DNA of 64,000 nucleotides from Vulcanimicrobiota bacterium (GTDB lineage Bacteria; Vulcanimicrobiota; JAJTBE01). The DNA lies in the NCBI GenBank assembly GCA_021107945.1, contig JAIORV010000099.1:34413-98412 (forward strand). The letters are read 5' to 3'. Below are positions 26,947 through 35,935 of this stretch, piece by piece. Below the pieces are notes generated by a model. That model searched no databases and was not told the DNA's origin. It was given only the letters and a program-made list of their open reading frames with translations. Position 1 is the first letter of the stretch. Every line of letters starts with the position of its first letter. A program made the translations under genes and the position numbers.

Positions 26947-27651
26947 ATGAAAGATATGCTATCAAAGATCAATGAAAATTTAGGTAATATAAAAGAGAGG
27001 ATCAAAGCTTCAGCGGAGAAATCAGGAAGAAATGCACAAGACATAATACTTGTTGCGGTAAGTAAGACATTCCCCGTCGAATATATAGAAGAAGTTTACA
27101 GGTCAGGAGTCAGGGAATTCGGCGAAAATTACATCCAGGAATCCATAGAAAAAATCGATCATCTGGATATTTCTGCACGCTGGCATTTCATGGGTCATCT
27201 ACAGGCAAACAAAGTTCGCACTGCTGTAAAGTATTTCCCTGTCATACAATCTATAGACTCCCGGAAACTCCTGAAGAGAATCAACCAGATAGCTGGAGAA
27301 GAAGGAAAAAAACCAGATGTACTCATAGAAGTTAATCTTGTGGGCGAGGAAAGTAAATTCGGAGTGGATCCGTCCGAAGTTTATCCCATACTCGATGACG
27401 CACAATCTTATGAGAATGTAAAAGTATGTGGATTAATGCTTCTTCCTCCTTTCTATGACGACCCCGAAAAAAACAGGATAAATTTCAGAAAATTGAAGCA
27501 AATGGCTGACGAAATTGATAAAAAGGATTATTCGAACTGGAAGAATAAATATCTATCGATGGGCATGACAGACGATTTCGAGATTGCGATTGAAGAAGGC
27601 TCCAACATGGTTCGCATCGGCAGGGCCATATTTGGGCCCAGAAGGAGATAA
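26947..27651 (+). CDS. YggS/PROSC-family pyridoxal-phosphate homeostasis protein
   Basis: This is a 234-residue TIM-barrel PLP-binding protein, the usual length. The PLP lysine lies in LVAVSKTFP (Lys40). Other family motifs are FGENYIQE, WHFMGHLQANK, EVNLVGEESKFG, LSMGMTDDFEIAIEEGSNMVRIG and FGPRR. It buffers free PLP and affects amino-acid metabolism; it has no known catalysis. sepF follows at once, with the sepF ribosome site overlapping the end of this gene. The yggS-sepF pairing is standard in Firmicutes, Actinobacteria and Cyanobacteria division clusters. Confidence 0.95.
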   Translation: MKDMLSKINENLGNIKERIKASAEKSGRNAQDIILVAVSKTFPVEYIEEVYRSGVREFGENYIQESIEKIDHLDISARWHFMGHLQANKVRTAVKYFPVIQSIDSRKLLKRINQIAGEEGKKPDVLIEVNLVGEESKFGVDPSEVYPILDDAQSYENVKVCGLMLLPPFYDDPEKNRINFRKLKQMADEIDKKDYSNWKNKYLSMGMTDDFEIAIEEGSNMVRIGRAIFGPRRR

Positions 27652-27655
27652 TATA

Positions 27656-28108
27656 ATGGCCTCAGGAATAATTGAGAGAATAAGAAAATTTCTTGCAATG
27701 GAGAGCGATGAAATGGAGCTTAGTTCTGTGGAATCGGTTGAATATCGTAACATAGCCGATGGAGTTAAGTCATATAAGGAAGATCCAATGAGAGAATCAA
27801 CAAGAATGAGAGGCATGCCCGGAGTAAAACAGGAGATTGTAGTCTTCCAACCGGGCACATTCGGCGATGCCCAACAAGTCGCCGAGCATATAAAGGCAAG
27901 AAAAACAGTAATTATAAATATGAAACGCACGGAAAAAGAGCTTGGGAAGCGGATTATCGATTTCCTCAGCGGGATCAATTATGCAGTGGACGGAAATGTT
28001 CAGAAAATCGCTGACAATATTTTTGTCTTCACTCCGGCACATATTGATGTCACGATGATCCACGAAGTGGAGACCGCCGCAAGCGAATCTCCCCTGTTCA
28101 ACAGATAA
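27656..28108 (+). CDS. sepF: Cell division protein SepF
   Basis: SepF bridges FtsZ filaments and membranes at the division ring. The ATG at 27656 has AAGGAGA eight bases upstream. It is 150 residues: an N-terminal amphipathic helix (MASGIIERIRKFLAM) expected to bind membrane, a linker (about 25-60), and the C-terminal SepF fold (EIVVFQPGTFGDAQQVAEHI, TVIINMKR, RIIDFLSGINYAVDG, IFVFTPAHIDV). An FtsA gene is not in the window. SepF in a diderm suggests a lineage near Cyanobacteria, Armatimonadota or related phyla rather than Proteobacteria. Confidence 0.95.
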   Translation: MASGIIERIRKFLAMESDEMELSSVESVEYRNIADGVKSYKEDPMRESTRMRGMPGVKQEIVVFQPGTFGDAQQVAEHIKARKTVIINMKRTEKELGKRIIDFLSGINYAVDGNVQKIADNIFVFTPAHIDVTMIHEVETAASESPLFNR

Positions 28109-28120
28109 TATCCCTCCAGA

Positions 28121-28210
28121 CTTTTTGACTTCGTTGATGTGTTATCTGAGAGCAAATACCAAAGTATAAAAGCTGAATAAGCCAATCCGGGAAACATTAA
28201 AGTCAAAAAG
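28121..28210. repeat. Inverted repeat downstream of sepF
   Basis: CTTTTTGACTT (28121-28131) is the perfect complement of AAGTCAAAAAG (28200-28210), with 68 bases between. It begins 12 bases after sepF. The large loop makes a simple terminator doubtful. Confidence 0.5.
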
Positions 28211-28310
28211 CGGATAAAAGAAGTCGGAAATAGGAAATGAGGATAGGTTATAGTCGAAATAAAATATGAAGGAATTCAACAGAATATAATTATCATTATT
28301 AAGTACCTAC

Positions 28311-28682
28311 ATTTCGCACATGTGAATTTGTTGAGAAGTAATAGAAATTATTTCAAGTGCCTTAAGGTAATAACAGATGTATTAAGGTGTTTAAGACAAC
28401 ACCACAATTTATTGTGGTGAATTGAGCGAATACCCCACCACTGCAGCGTCCTAACCACTTCAGTGGTTTATATCATCAAAAAACCGTTAAAACGGTTAAG
28501 TTGGAGGTGTGAGGTAGGTTTTATAGGCTTCTAGCCACCCGATTGAAATCGGGTGTTGTCTTAAAAACTCGAAAAGTTTATAAGCATTATAAAAAATGGC
28601 TATAAGGCATATAATGAATTATTCTCAATCGTATTTTTAACAAATTGAGTGATTTAATTAAAAGATGTCAGGTGTGCGAAAT
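28311..28682. repeat. 372-bp nested palindromic element (MITE or structured RNA candidate)
   Basis: It is bounded by perfect 10-bp inverted repeats ATTTCGCACA (28311) and TGTGCGAAAT (28673-28682). Inside, a perfect 13-bp inverted repeat TTAAGACAACACC (28391-28403) and GGTGTTGTCTTAA (28552-28564) encloses four tight hairpins: CACCACAAT/ATTGTGGTG (28400-28419), AACCACT/AGTGGTT (28453-28468), AACCGTT/AACGGTT (28482-28497) and CACCCGATT/AATCGGGTG (28536-28555). The first and last hairpins overlap the 13-bp arms, so two folds compete. No open frame spans it. Its left 85 bases recur in reverse near 54615-54698. Confidence 0.75.
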
Positions 28683-28770
28683 CTAAGAAGTAAATATTGA
28701 ATGACACGAGATTATCCTTATATCCATTTTTCTTTATCTATCGCTCTCTTATTAAGTGAAAGGCAAAAAC

Positions 28771-29556
28771 ATGAAAAACATAAAACTCATAATAGTATTT
28801 CTGATAATATCGGCGATGTTGATTCTATCGCCTTTATTTGCATTCGCCCGTGAAAACCGCACGGGAAACTGGAACTTCAACGAAACAACCGGGCTTATTA
28901 ACATTCCCACAGCACGGACAATTGAGGCAAGAACAATCAAACTCTCCATTCGCATGGCGCGCATGGGGAAAAATCCGCCGCTCAAAAAGAAAGATCAATC
29001 TCCGAATCCGGGATCTTTCACAGGAACCCCCCTTGACTCCGACTGGTGGATAGACAACAACGGTGACAGGGTCTTTCTTATAAGCCCGTTTAAAAATTTC
29101 GAATTAAGCTTGATGAATATGCATAGCTACACCATTACTCCGTCTGTAGGAGTGAAATGGGTTGCAATAAATGAGAAAAAAAATTGGCCGGCCCTTGCAA
29201 TTGGAGCGAATAATATGACCGGTGTTGAAGAGGACAGCAATGTAAAAAGCAAAGAAGTGCGGGATGCAAACAGTAAGGTGGCTCCTTTTATAGTTGCCTC
29301 CAAGACATTTTTCGAGAATAAAGACCTTGATCTGACTGTTGGCATTGGCGGCGGAAGGTTCAGAAAAAGGGTCTTTTACGGCGGCGAGTTTTTTATTGAT
29401 AAGAGAAAAATTTTCAGCGCAGTGGGCGAATATGACGGCAATATTTCAAGTTATGGAATAAAAATTAGGCCATATAAATCAAGATGGGATTTCGGAGCTT
29501 TCATGCAAGATGTTGACAGCCCGGGAGTAACAATTAATTATAAGATTATTTATTAA
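28771..29556 (+). CDS. YjbH-like outer-membrane beta-barrel protein
   Basis: The 261-residue protein starts at ATG 28771 with AAAGG seven bases upstream. The signal peptide spans residues 1-27 (ending LFAFAR). The mature N-terminus has TTGLINIPTARTIEA, the opening typical of YjbH-domain proteins. Alternating strands follow and the last residue is an aromatic (IIY), as in outer-membrane barrels. Family knowledge: YjbH-type proteins are linked to exopolysaccharide secretion. It indicates a diderm cell. Full YjbH proteins are much longer (about 700 residues), so this is a single-barrel relative. Confidence 0.7.
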   Translation: MKNIKLIIVFLIISAMLILSPLFAFARENRTGNWNFNETTGLINIPTARTIEARTIKLSIRMARMGKNPPLKKKDQSPNPGSFTGTPLDSDWWIDNNGDRVFLISPFKNFELSLMNMHSYTITPSVGVKWVAINEKKNWPALAIGANNMTGVEEDSNVKSKEVRDANSKVAPFIVASKTFFENKDLDLTVGIGGGRFRKRVFYGGEFFIDKRKIFSAVGEYDGNISSYGIKIRPYKSRWDFGAFMQDVDSPGVTINYKIIY

Positions 29557-29585
29557 GCGGATTCTTACGAAGAGTTGAAAATAAT

Positions 29586-29921
29586 CGGGACTTACACAAT
29601 GTCATTCTGAGCGATACAAGAAAGAATTTCTTTACTCCGATGACTTTCTCAAATACGGGATTTTCTTGTGTCCGAGGGTTAACATAGCGAAGAATCTCGA
29701 TTCCAATGTTATGAGGAGCAAGTCTTGGCAATGTTGGAAGAAGCAACTCTCGAAAAGAATGAGGACTGTTTTAAAGAAGATCCCCGGGGAAGAGATCCTT
29801 CGCTGTGCAAGGCATCGGAGGAAAGGTTAATTAGTCCCTGCCAAAGCTTGTCCAGTAAATTAAAAGATCATGTTTCGCTCAGGATGACACACACTTCTTT
29901 ATTGAAAATGCGTAAGTCCTG
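29586..29921. repeat. MITE-like element with CAGGACTTAC-type ends
   Basis: The 336-bp stretch has near-perfect terminal inverted repeats (CGGGACTTAC at 29586 and GTAAGTCCTG at 29912-29921). Just inside lie GTCATTCTGAGCG and GCTCAGGATGAC, also inverted. The left 95 bases are clearly homologous to 32211-32300. It fills most of the gap before 30009 and holds no gene. Confidence 0.7.
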
Positions 29922-30008
29922 TAAAAATTCTCTGCGAACTCCGCGATCTCTGCGGTGAAAAAGTCTCATCAACAACCGGAAATAGTTTAAATTGGATGGT
30001 GGTTAATA
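29922..30008. other. Short gap with GCAGAG-type repeat
   Basis: It holds a TCTGCGAACTCCGCGATC copy and the weak ribosome site (GGTGG) of the next gene. Nothing else is seen. Confidence 0.4.
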
Positions 30009-31421
30009 ATGAAACAAGGAAAAATGCTTCTTATTCTGTTCATTCTCCTTATCTCTTTCACATTCGGATATGGCGGGGGTAAAGCTGTTAACGCAATGGG
30101 GAGAAATAAAGTAAAAAATTCCCAATTGCAGGACAAGGTGGAGAAAGATGATAAAGCTATAGGAAAAATTGCCAAAAAAACCGGGAAAGCCTCGAAAAAG
30201 GAATACCGGATCCTATACCTCAAATACAGCAATGTCATAAAAAGCGCAGGCGGGAGAAAGAGCTTTTCCATTTATGATTTCCCCGGCGGTGGAATTATTA
30301 CGCTAAACGGAAAAAATAATAACAATTTGAAATTCAAAGGCTATCTTATGGGACGCCCGGATTCAATGAAATATGACAGATATTTTTACATTAGTGCGTC
30401 GGGTTCTCCTATAAGTCAGCAATATGGGTACTATTTCTTTAATTTCGACTACCCGAATCAGGATGTATGGTATGCTGGTGTTAAAAATAAGAAATCAACA
30501 AAAATCAAGGGAGCGGGTAAAAAGAGGTTTCCTTCGGATCTTGCCGTTTCCCCGGGGAATAAATACCTTGCATACCTTATGACGAAAAAGAAAGAGAAAA
30601 AAGGTGGCTTAATTGCTCTCGACAGATTCAATCCGTTCATCACCGATACTTATATGGTAATAAGGAATATGAAAACCGGAAATGAAAAAGAGATATTAAA
30701 AGGCAAGTATAACAGACAGTTATTAAAAAGCTTTCTACATTTTTCAGGAAAAGGGGACGCTCTTTATACAATAATAAGGGAAGGCAACTCTTTTAAATTT
30801 GTTAAATTAACCCTTGAAACGGGAAAAATTACTGAATTCAAGAGTGCATTTCCTTCATTTGACTGGAGCAAGACCAAATGGGAACTTTTCTTCAGGAAAA
30901 AGGATAACATATCTGCAAAATTCTTTATGTCTCCCGATGAGTCGATGATCGTGGCATTTAAGAATTACTGCGACAGGGGAAAATCATCATATAAAATATG
31001 GGCTTTTGATATAAAGAATGGAAGCTTCAAGAAATATGAGGATGCTCCGGGCTTCATACAGGGACTCACCTGGAAAAACGACAGCAAGAGGTTTGCATAT
31101 ATCCTCCTGACAAAATGCACATGCTTCCCGGGATATGTCGATTCCTCCATATACAAGATGGACAGGGACGGAAAAAACAAGAAAACCCTTGTATTTGAAA
31201 AGGAGAGGAAAATCAACAGCCTGGGATGGTCTCCCGACGGTAAGGAGATTGTATTCTGCGACTATGGGCTTGATTTTGTGGGATATATAAAATCAGTGGA
31301 TCCCGAAACGAATAAAGTTAGAAATATTGCAAATATGAAAGACATAGACGGGAAAGTGGATCAGGAAAAACCGGTTATACCAAGTTTTCTCAACTGGATA
31401 ACGGTACAAAGCGGAGATTAA
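30009..31421 (+). CDS. Exported TolB-like beta-propeller protein
   Basis: This 470-residue protein starts with a signal sequence (MKQGKMLLILFILLISFTF). The body carries PD40/WD40-like strands typical of TolB propellers: SDLAVSPGNKYLAYLM, FFMSPDESMIVAFK, TWKNDSKRFAYILL and LGWSPDGKEIVFCDY. Four cysteines occur, two in TKCTCFPG. It resembles the C-terminal domain of the membrane protein at 58421-60499, so the two may be paralogues. The stop is directly followed by the ATG of the HAD gene, so they are one operon. It is probably periplasmic; the ligand is unknown. Confidence 0.78.
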   Translation: MKQGKMLLILFILLISFTFGYGGGKAVNAMGRNKVKNSQLQDKVEKDDKAIGKIAKKTGKASKKEYRILYLKYSNVIKSAGGRKSFSIYDFPGGGIITLNGKNNNNLKFKGYLMGRPDSMKYDRYFYISASGSPISQQYGYYFFNFDYPNQDVWYAGVKNKKSTKIKGAGKKRFPSDLAVSPGNKYLAYLMTKKKEKKGGLIALDRFNPFITDTYMVIRNMKTGNEKEILKGKYNRQLLKSFLHFSGKGDALYTIIREGNSFKFVKLTLETGKITEFKSAFPSFDWSKTKWELFFRKKDNISAKFFMSPDESMIVAFKNYCDRGKSSYKIWAFDIKNGSFKKYEDAPGFIQGLTWKNDSKRFAYILLTKCTCFPGYVDSSIYKMDRDGKNKKTLVFEKERKINSLGWSPDGKEIVFCDYGLDFVGYIKSVDPETNKVRNIANMKDIDGKVDQEKPVIPSFLNWITVQSGD

Positions 31422-32120
31422 ATGCCAAAAGGATATATATTTTTCGACATAGGAAGCACCCTCATGGACGGGCCGGACATTTCACCCGCGTCCAGGTTTG
31501 CAAAAGAACTGAATCTTTCCGACGCTCAAAAGGAAACGATTAACGATTTTCTCTTTACCGAAGAAATTATGCACCCCGATCTTCTTGTCAGCCGATTCAA
31601 AAAGCATCTTCCCAAAATCTCCGAATCATCCGATGATATAATCAGAAAAATATGGCACGCTCAATCAAAAGATGGATTTATTATTGACGGAGCGATTGAA
31701 GCGATAAAACATGTGTCGGATAAAGGATATAAAACCGGAATTATTTCGAACATATGGCATCCTTATTATATGTGTTTCAAAAACCTTTTCTCCGATATAT
31801 TTGATATCTTCGACGAGAAAATACTCTCATACGAAGTCGGGCATAAAAAGCCTTCAACAGATATATTCCGGGAGGCTCTCGGAAGAATAGGATGTTGGAA
31901 TAAAAAGGACGGGTTCATTAATCCCGGTATTTCTGCGATAGTGGGAGACAGCTATTATCATGACATTGCACCTGCTATCAAAATAGGGATGAAGACAATA
32001 TGGGTAATGAAGGAAAAAGAAAGAGAAGCTCAATTCCTTGAAAAGGTTCAAATGGGGACACTGTCCCCACCCGATTTTATCGTATCTGATATAAAGTCGC
32101 TTAAGAGCATTGAACTATAA
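31422..32120 (+). CDS. HAD-superfamily hydrolase-like protein with altered motif I
   Basis: The 232-residue protein begins right at the stop of the preceding gene (TAAATG). The HAD order is visible: motif I FFDIGSTL (nucleophile Asp9), cap region, motif II IISN, motif III GHKKPST (Lys), motif IV GDSYYHDI. The usual second Asp of DxD is Gly11 (DIG), which is the general acid in phosphatases. Dehalogenase-type and some poorly characterised HAD proteins also lack it, so plain phosphatase activity is doubtful. Substrate unknown. Confidence 0.85.
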   Translation: MPKGYIFFDIGSTLMDGPDISPASRFAKELNLSDAQKETINDFLFTEEIMHPDLLVSRFKKHLPKISESSDDIIRKIWHAQSKDGFIIDGAIEAIKHVSDKGYKTGIISNIWHPYYMCFKNLFSDIFDIFDEKILSYEVGHKKPSTDIFREALGRIGCWNKKDGFINPGISAIVGDSYYHDIAPAIKIGMKTIWVMKEKEREAQFLEKVQMGTLSPPDFIVSDIKSLKSIEL

Positions 32121-32210
32121 GCTGTTTTTTCTTCCATGAATATTTACATTAATTTCTTTGTTAAATAGAGGAATTTATGATATACATCAAAATAATAAGC
32201 AATATAGTAA

Positions 32211-32366
32211 CAGGACTTACTCAATTGTCATTCTGAGTGATATAAGAAAGGATTACTTTACTCCGATTGCTTTCTCAAAGACAGGATTATCTTGTGTCCG
32301 TTAAAACCCGTTCTTGCCAAGGTTGATCGCAATAAAGTAAGATGATCGTATTCCGCTCAGGATGAC
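32211..32366. repeat. Dispersed inverted-repeat element
   Basis: It starts CAGGACTTAC, then TTGTCATTCTGAGTG, and ends with GCTCAGGATGAC. The left 95 bases match 29586-29680 closely. It occupies most of the gap before the debranching gene. Confidence 0.7.
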
Positions 32367-32405
32367 AGAATCGAAAGGAGTGAGAGGGATTATTTCCCTG
32401 CAGAT

Positions 32406-34415
32406 ATGCCAAAAATTGCAATTGGAACAGATATATTAAACGATATTTCCAAGGGTCTCCAGAAGGAATGGATAACAACAAACGGTCTCGGCGGGTATGC
32501 ATCTTCCACGGTGTTGGGGTGCAATACCAGAAGGTATCACGGTCTCCTGGTGTCTCCCAGGGAAAAAGACGAGAGAACAGTACTGCTTTCGAAGATGGAA
32601 GAATCAATAAAAATCGGACATCGTTACTATTATCTGGGAACGAATAAATACACTGAGAATTATATTCATCCCCGGGGATATACACATTTACGAAAGTTCG
32701 AGCAGATTCCGTTTCCACGGTTTATCTTCACAATTGACGAAATTACTGTAACAAAAGAAATATTTATGCCACTTGGGCAAAATACTACTATTATCAGGTA
32801 CAATATTTTTGGTGGGAACAGGGACTTTACATTCATAGTTCACCCCCTGGTCGCTTTTGTCAATTTTCATCAAATGGCCAGAGAAAACAGAAACTTTGAC
32901 ACCAGTACCATCTATGAGGATTCAACATTGCTCATGAAGCCTTATGAGAATTTTCCCACACTAAAGCTCCACCTTCCCGGCATGAGATTCAAGGATTTGA
33001 GAAACTGGTATAAAAATTTCTCCCTTGACAGAGAAAGAGAAAGAGGACTTGATTATGTCGGCGATCTATTCAACCCGGGGTATTTTTATACTCCTGAGAT
33101 AAAAGATTTCAAGATTGATATAATAGCCACAAGCGAGGATAAAATCCCCGAAGATACCGACAAGCTTTACGATAAAGCAAGGAAGAGAGTTGATTTCCTT
33201 TTTGACCTTGCAGAAGCAAATTCCGATGATCCCGACGAGAAATCACTTGTGCTTGCAGCGGATCTCCATATAATCAACCCTCCCACGCCGGAAGGTGAGA
33301 AGAGGGCGACAATAGTGGCAGGTTATCACTGGTTCGGCGACTGGGGCAGGGACACATTCATCTCTCTTCCCGGCATTGCGCTTTGCACGGGAAGATATGA
33401 GGAAGCCAGGGAGATTCTCCATTCTTTCGCTCTACAGTGCAAGGACGGGCTGATTCCCAACAGATTCGCCGACCTGGGACAGGGAGCTTCATATAACACT
33501 GTCGATGCTTCCTTGTGGTATATAAACGCCGTTCAGTCATATATAGATTACACAGGAGATTACGACTTCATCAGAGAGCATATATTTGAGACATGCAAGT
33601 CCATAATGAAAAACTATGAAGAGGGAACTTTATATGGAATAGGAATGGATGAAGATGGACTTATAGATGCAGGTGAGGAAGGATACCAGCTAACCTGGAT
33701 GGACGCAAAAGTCAGAGAATGGGTTGTCACTCCCAGGATAGGAAAACCCGTGGAGATAAACGCGTTATGGTATAATGCGCTTTGTATAATGGCGAAGCTT
33801 GCAGGTAAATTCGGAAGCAAAAAACTGGAGAAGAACTATAGAAAATTGGCAAAAAGGGTTAAAATCTCATTCAACGAAAAATTCTGGTATGAAAGAGGTG
33901 GGTATCTTTATGATGTTGTGGGTAAAACTATTAATGACGACAGTTTCAGACCCAACCAGATTTTTGCCATAAGTCTTCCCCACCAAGTACTTGATAATGA
34001 AAAGGCAAAAAAAGTTATCAATATCGTGTACGAAAAACTCTACATACCTTTCGGAATCCGTTCGCTCTCTCCGGATAATCCCAACTACAAGGGAATATAT
34101 ACGGGGGATATTAGGAACAGAGACGCTTCATATCACCAGGGAATAGCTTGGGGCTTTCTCCTGGGTCCGTTCCTTGAAGCCTATCTCAAGGTGAATAAAT
34201 TCTCACCTTCCGCAGTAATGAGAGCTGATATTCTTATGGCTCTCTGGATGGGCGATCTGTCAAACGGAGGACAGAACACTCTCTCGGAGATTATTAACGG
34301 TGACGAGCCTTTCGCTCCCCGGGGATGTATCTCGCAGGCCTGGAGCATAGGAGAAGCCCTGAGGCTCAAGAAAATTATAAACAAATTGAAATTTAAGCAT
34401 ACTAACAAACAATAG
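32406..34415 (+). CDS. Glycogen debranching enzyme, archaeal/bacterial type (GH133 amylo-alpha-1,6-glucosidase)
   Basis: The 669-residue protein has two parts. The N-terminal beta-sandwich (about 1-250) opens with the family marker EWITTNGLGGYASSTVLG and NTRRYHGLL. The C-terminal (alpha/alpha)6 barrel (about 280-660) carries GYHWFGDWGRDTFISLPG, GASYNTVDASLWYINAV, EEGYQLTWMDAK, EINALWYNAL and YHQGIAWGFLLGP. The enzyme removes alpha-1,6 branches of glycogen-like glucans in the cytoplasm. No clear ribosome site precedes ATG 32406 (a dispersed repeat lies upstream), so the start rests on the conserved N-terminus. No glycogen synthase gene adjoins. Confidence 0.92.
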   Translation: MPKIAIGTDILNDISKGLQKEWITTNGLGGYASSTVLGCNTRRYHGLLVSPREKDERTVLLSKMEESIKIGHRYYYLGTNKYTENYIHPRGYTHLRKFEQIPFPRFIFTIDEITVTKEIFMPLGQNTTIIRYNIFGGNRDFTFIVHPLVAFVNFHQMARENRNFDTSTIYEDSTLLMKPYENFPTLKLHLPGMRFKDLRNWYKNFSLDRERERGLDYVGDLFNPGYFYTPEIKDFKIDIIATSEDKIPEDTDKLYDKARKRVDFLFDLAEANSDDPDEKSLVLAADLHIINPPTPEGEKRATIVAGYHWFGDWGRDTFISLPGIALCTGRYEEAREILHSFALQCKDGLIPNRFADLGQGASYNTVDASLWYINAVQSYIDYTGDYDFIREHIFETCKSIMKNYEEGTLYGIGMDEDGLIDAGEEGYQLTWMDAKVREWVVTPRIGKPVEINALWYNALCIMAKLAGKFGSKKLEKNYRKLAKRVKISFNEKFWYERGGYLYDVVGKTINDDSFRPNQIFAISLPHQVLDNEKAKKVINIVYEKLYIPFGIRSLSPDNPNYKGIYTGDIRNRDASYHQGIAWGFLLGPFLEAYLKVNKFSPSAVMRADILMALWMGDLSNGGQNTLSEIINGDEPFAPRGCISQAWSIGEALRLKKIINKLKFKHTNKQ

Positions 34416-34485
34416 ACAAAGGAAATCAGGATTTTTAGTGGAAAAATAAGAAGTACTTCTAAAGGAAATGGAAGAAGGTATTTTT

Positions 34486-35423
34486 ATGAATCCCCGTCAT
34501 TTTGAAACCATCAAGCAATCCGTCGAAGAATATAACAAGTGGCGAGCGGACAACTGGAATATAAAGCCTGATTTTTCCGGCGCAAATATGCATGGAATGA
34601 ATTTATTCAAGGCCAATCTATCCAATGCTAATCTCACCGATGTTGATTTGAGCGGGGCAGAATTGATTTCCATTGAAGCTTATTCCGCTGCTCCAACACA
34701 CAACTTCAGGGCGCAAGTTTTTTTAATACAAACCTTACAGGAGTAGATTTTCGCGGGGCAAATCTAATGGGAGCGGAGATTAAGAACTGTAATCTGATGG
34801 AAGCCGACCTATCCGATTCAAATTGTATGGGTGCAAAGTTTTATAACTCAAATTTCAAAAATGCCAGTTTCTACAATGCCGAGACCAAGGGCGCAATTTT
34901 CGAGGGGAGTAACTTACAGGATGCCAAGATGTATGCGGAGGATTTTGAGGATGCCAAGATAGCTCTTGAGGTTTCCGATTTGATGCAAAAAAAGTCAAAA
35001 GGCACGAAAAAAATAACCAAAATTGTATATCTTGCTTTTATTTTCCTTGCCGCGACCTTTATCTTAGGATTTTTCTTATGCAACTGGATTTTCTCGACTA
35101 ATGCACCGGGGGCCACAAGTACCAAATTAAGGGCAAGCTTCTATGGCAGGATGGGTTATATAATGATGGCAATGAAAAAAAACAGTCGGGCAATCATCCT
35201 CTTTAAAAAGAGCCTGAAGTATAATGACAGGGATGCCCTGGTACATAATTACACCGCCACTGCATACAAGAAACTTGGCGATTACAAAAACGCTGTCAAA
35301 CACTACAGGATGTTCGTTTTGTTGGATCCTGACGCTCCCACCGTTGACGCGGCGGAAAAGTTTATCCACAAGTATAGGTATGTGGGTAATGAAGAAAAGG
35401 AAGAGGAAAAGAAGAAGAAATAG
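34486..35423 (+). pseudogene. Pentapeptide-repeat / TM / TPR protein, interrupted by a frameshift
   Basis: Two frames join to one gene. The first runs from ATG 34486 (AAGAAGG six bases upstream; an ATG at 34468 is in frame) to a stop at 34744. The second frame (-1 relative) is open across the same point to 35423. The first gives a leader FETIKQSVEEYNKW and pentapeptides (FSGANMHGMNL, ANLSNANLTDVDLSGAEL); the second continues GASFFNTNLTGVDFRGANL, then a membrane helix (IVYLAFIFLAATFILGFFL) and a TPR pair. Its intact paralogue at 35936 aligns throughout and has FDGA where this gene should read FQGA, so a one-base loss near 34708 best explains the break. A U_UUU_UUA slippery heptamer (34719-34725) in the right frame is an alternative. 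Confidence 0.8.
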
Positions 35424-35935
35424 AAAGGAATTCCAAAAAAGAGCATAACTCGACAATGATAAGTTTAATTATTCATTAGTTTAACCCCGATTTGAGTCCT
35501 CATCTTTATATACATCTCTAATTATTGGTGATTTTCTTGATTAACCACAAAGAAGCAAAGGGCGCAAAGATTCCCGCAAAGAAATTTTACAAACTATTCT
35601 TAACCGAATTTGTTTTGCCGTCATCTGAAACTTCAAAACTGCTGAGATCGATTGCCGACTACCCGGATAATATTATTTTGTTATGAGGAGTATAATAAAC
35701 ATGAGGTGTAAACGGGTACATTGTTTGCAGTAGGAAATACGACCGTTGGTCTATCAGTCCCTTGAACCCTCTGTGATCTCTGTGGTCTTTGCGGTGAAAA
35801 AAATGTCATCAAAGATTAGGTTTAAGTCAAGGGATTAGAAAGACTCTGAAAACCGTTCTTAAAAGGTAAGTCACTTCAGTGGTTTCCCCATTTCTGCTTC
35901 AGAGTTGCTATTAACAAGTCAATTTGGATGGTACC
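35424..35935. repeat. 512-base gap with dispersed repeats
   Basis: No gene is seen. 35535-35590 has CCACAAAGAAGCAAAGGGC and 35765-35805 has CTCTGTGATCTCTGTGG, both from the GCAGAG-like family. The CACTTCAGTGG half of a small palindrome lies at 35873-35883. Confidence 0.5.

Noticed and set aside
34719..34725. Programmed -1 frameshift at U_UUU_UUA as the main explanation of the broken gene
   Set aside because: The shifted product does not keep the pentapeptide register at the join, while a single-base loss a few bases earlier does and matches the paralogue's FDGA. I keep it as an open alternative.
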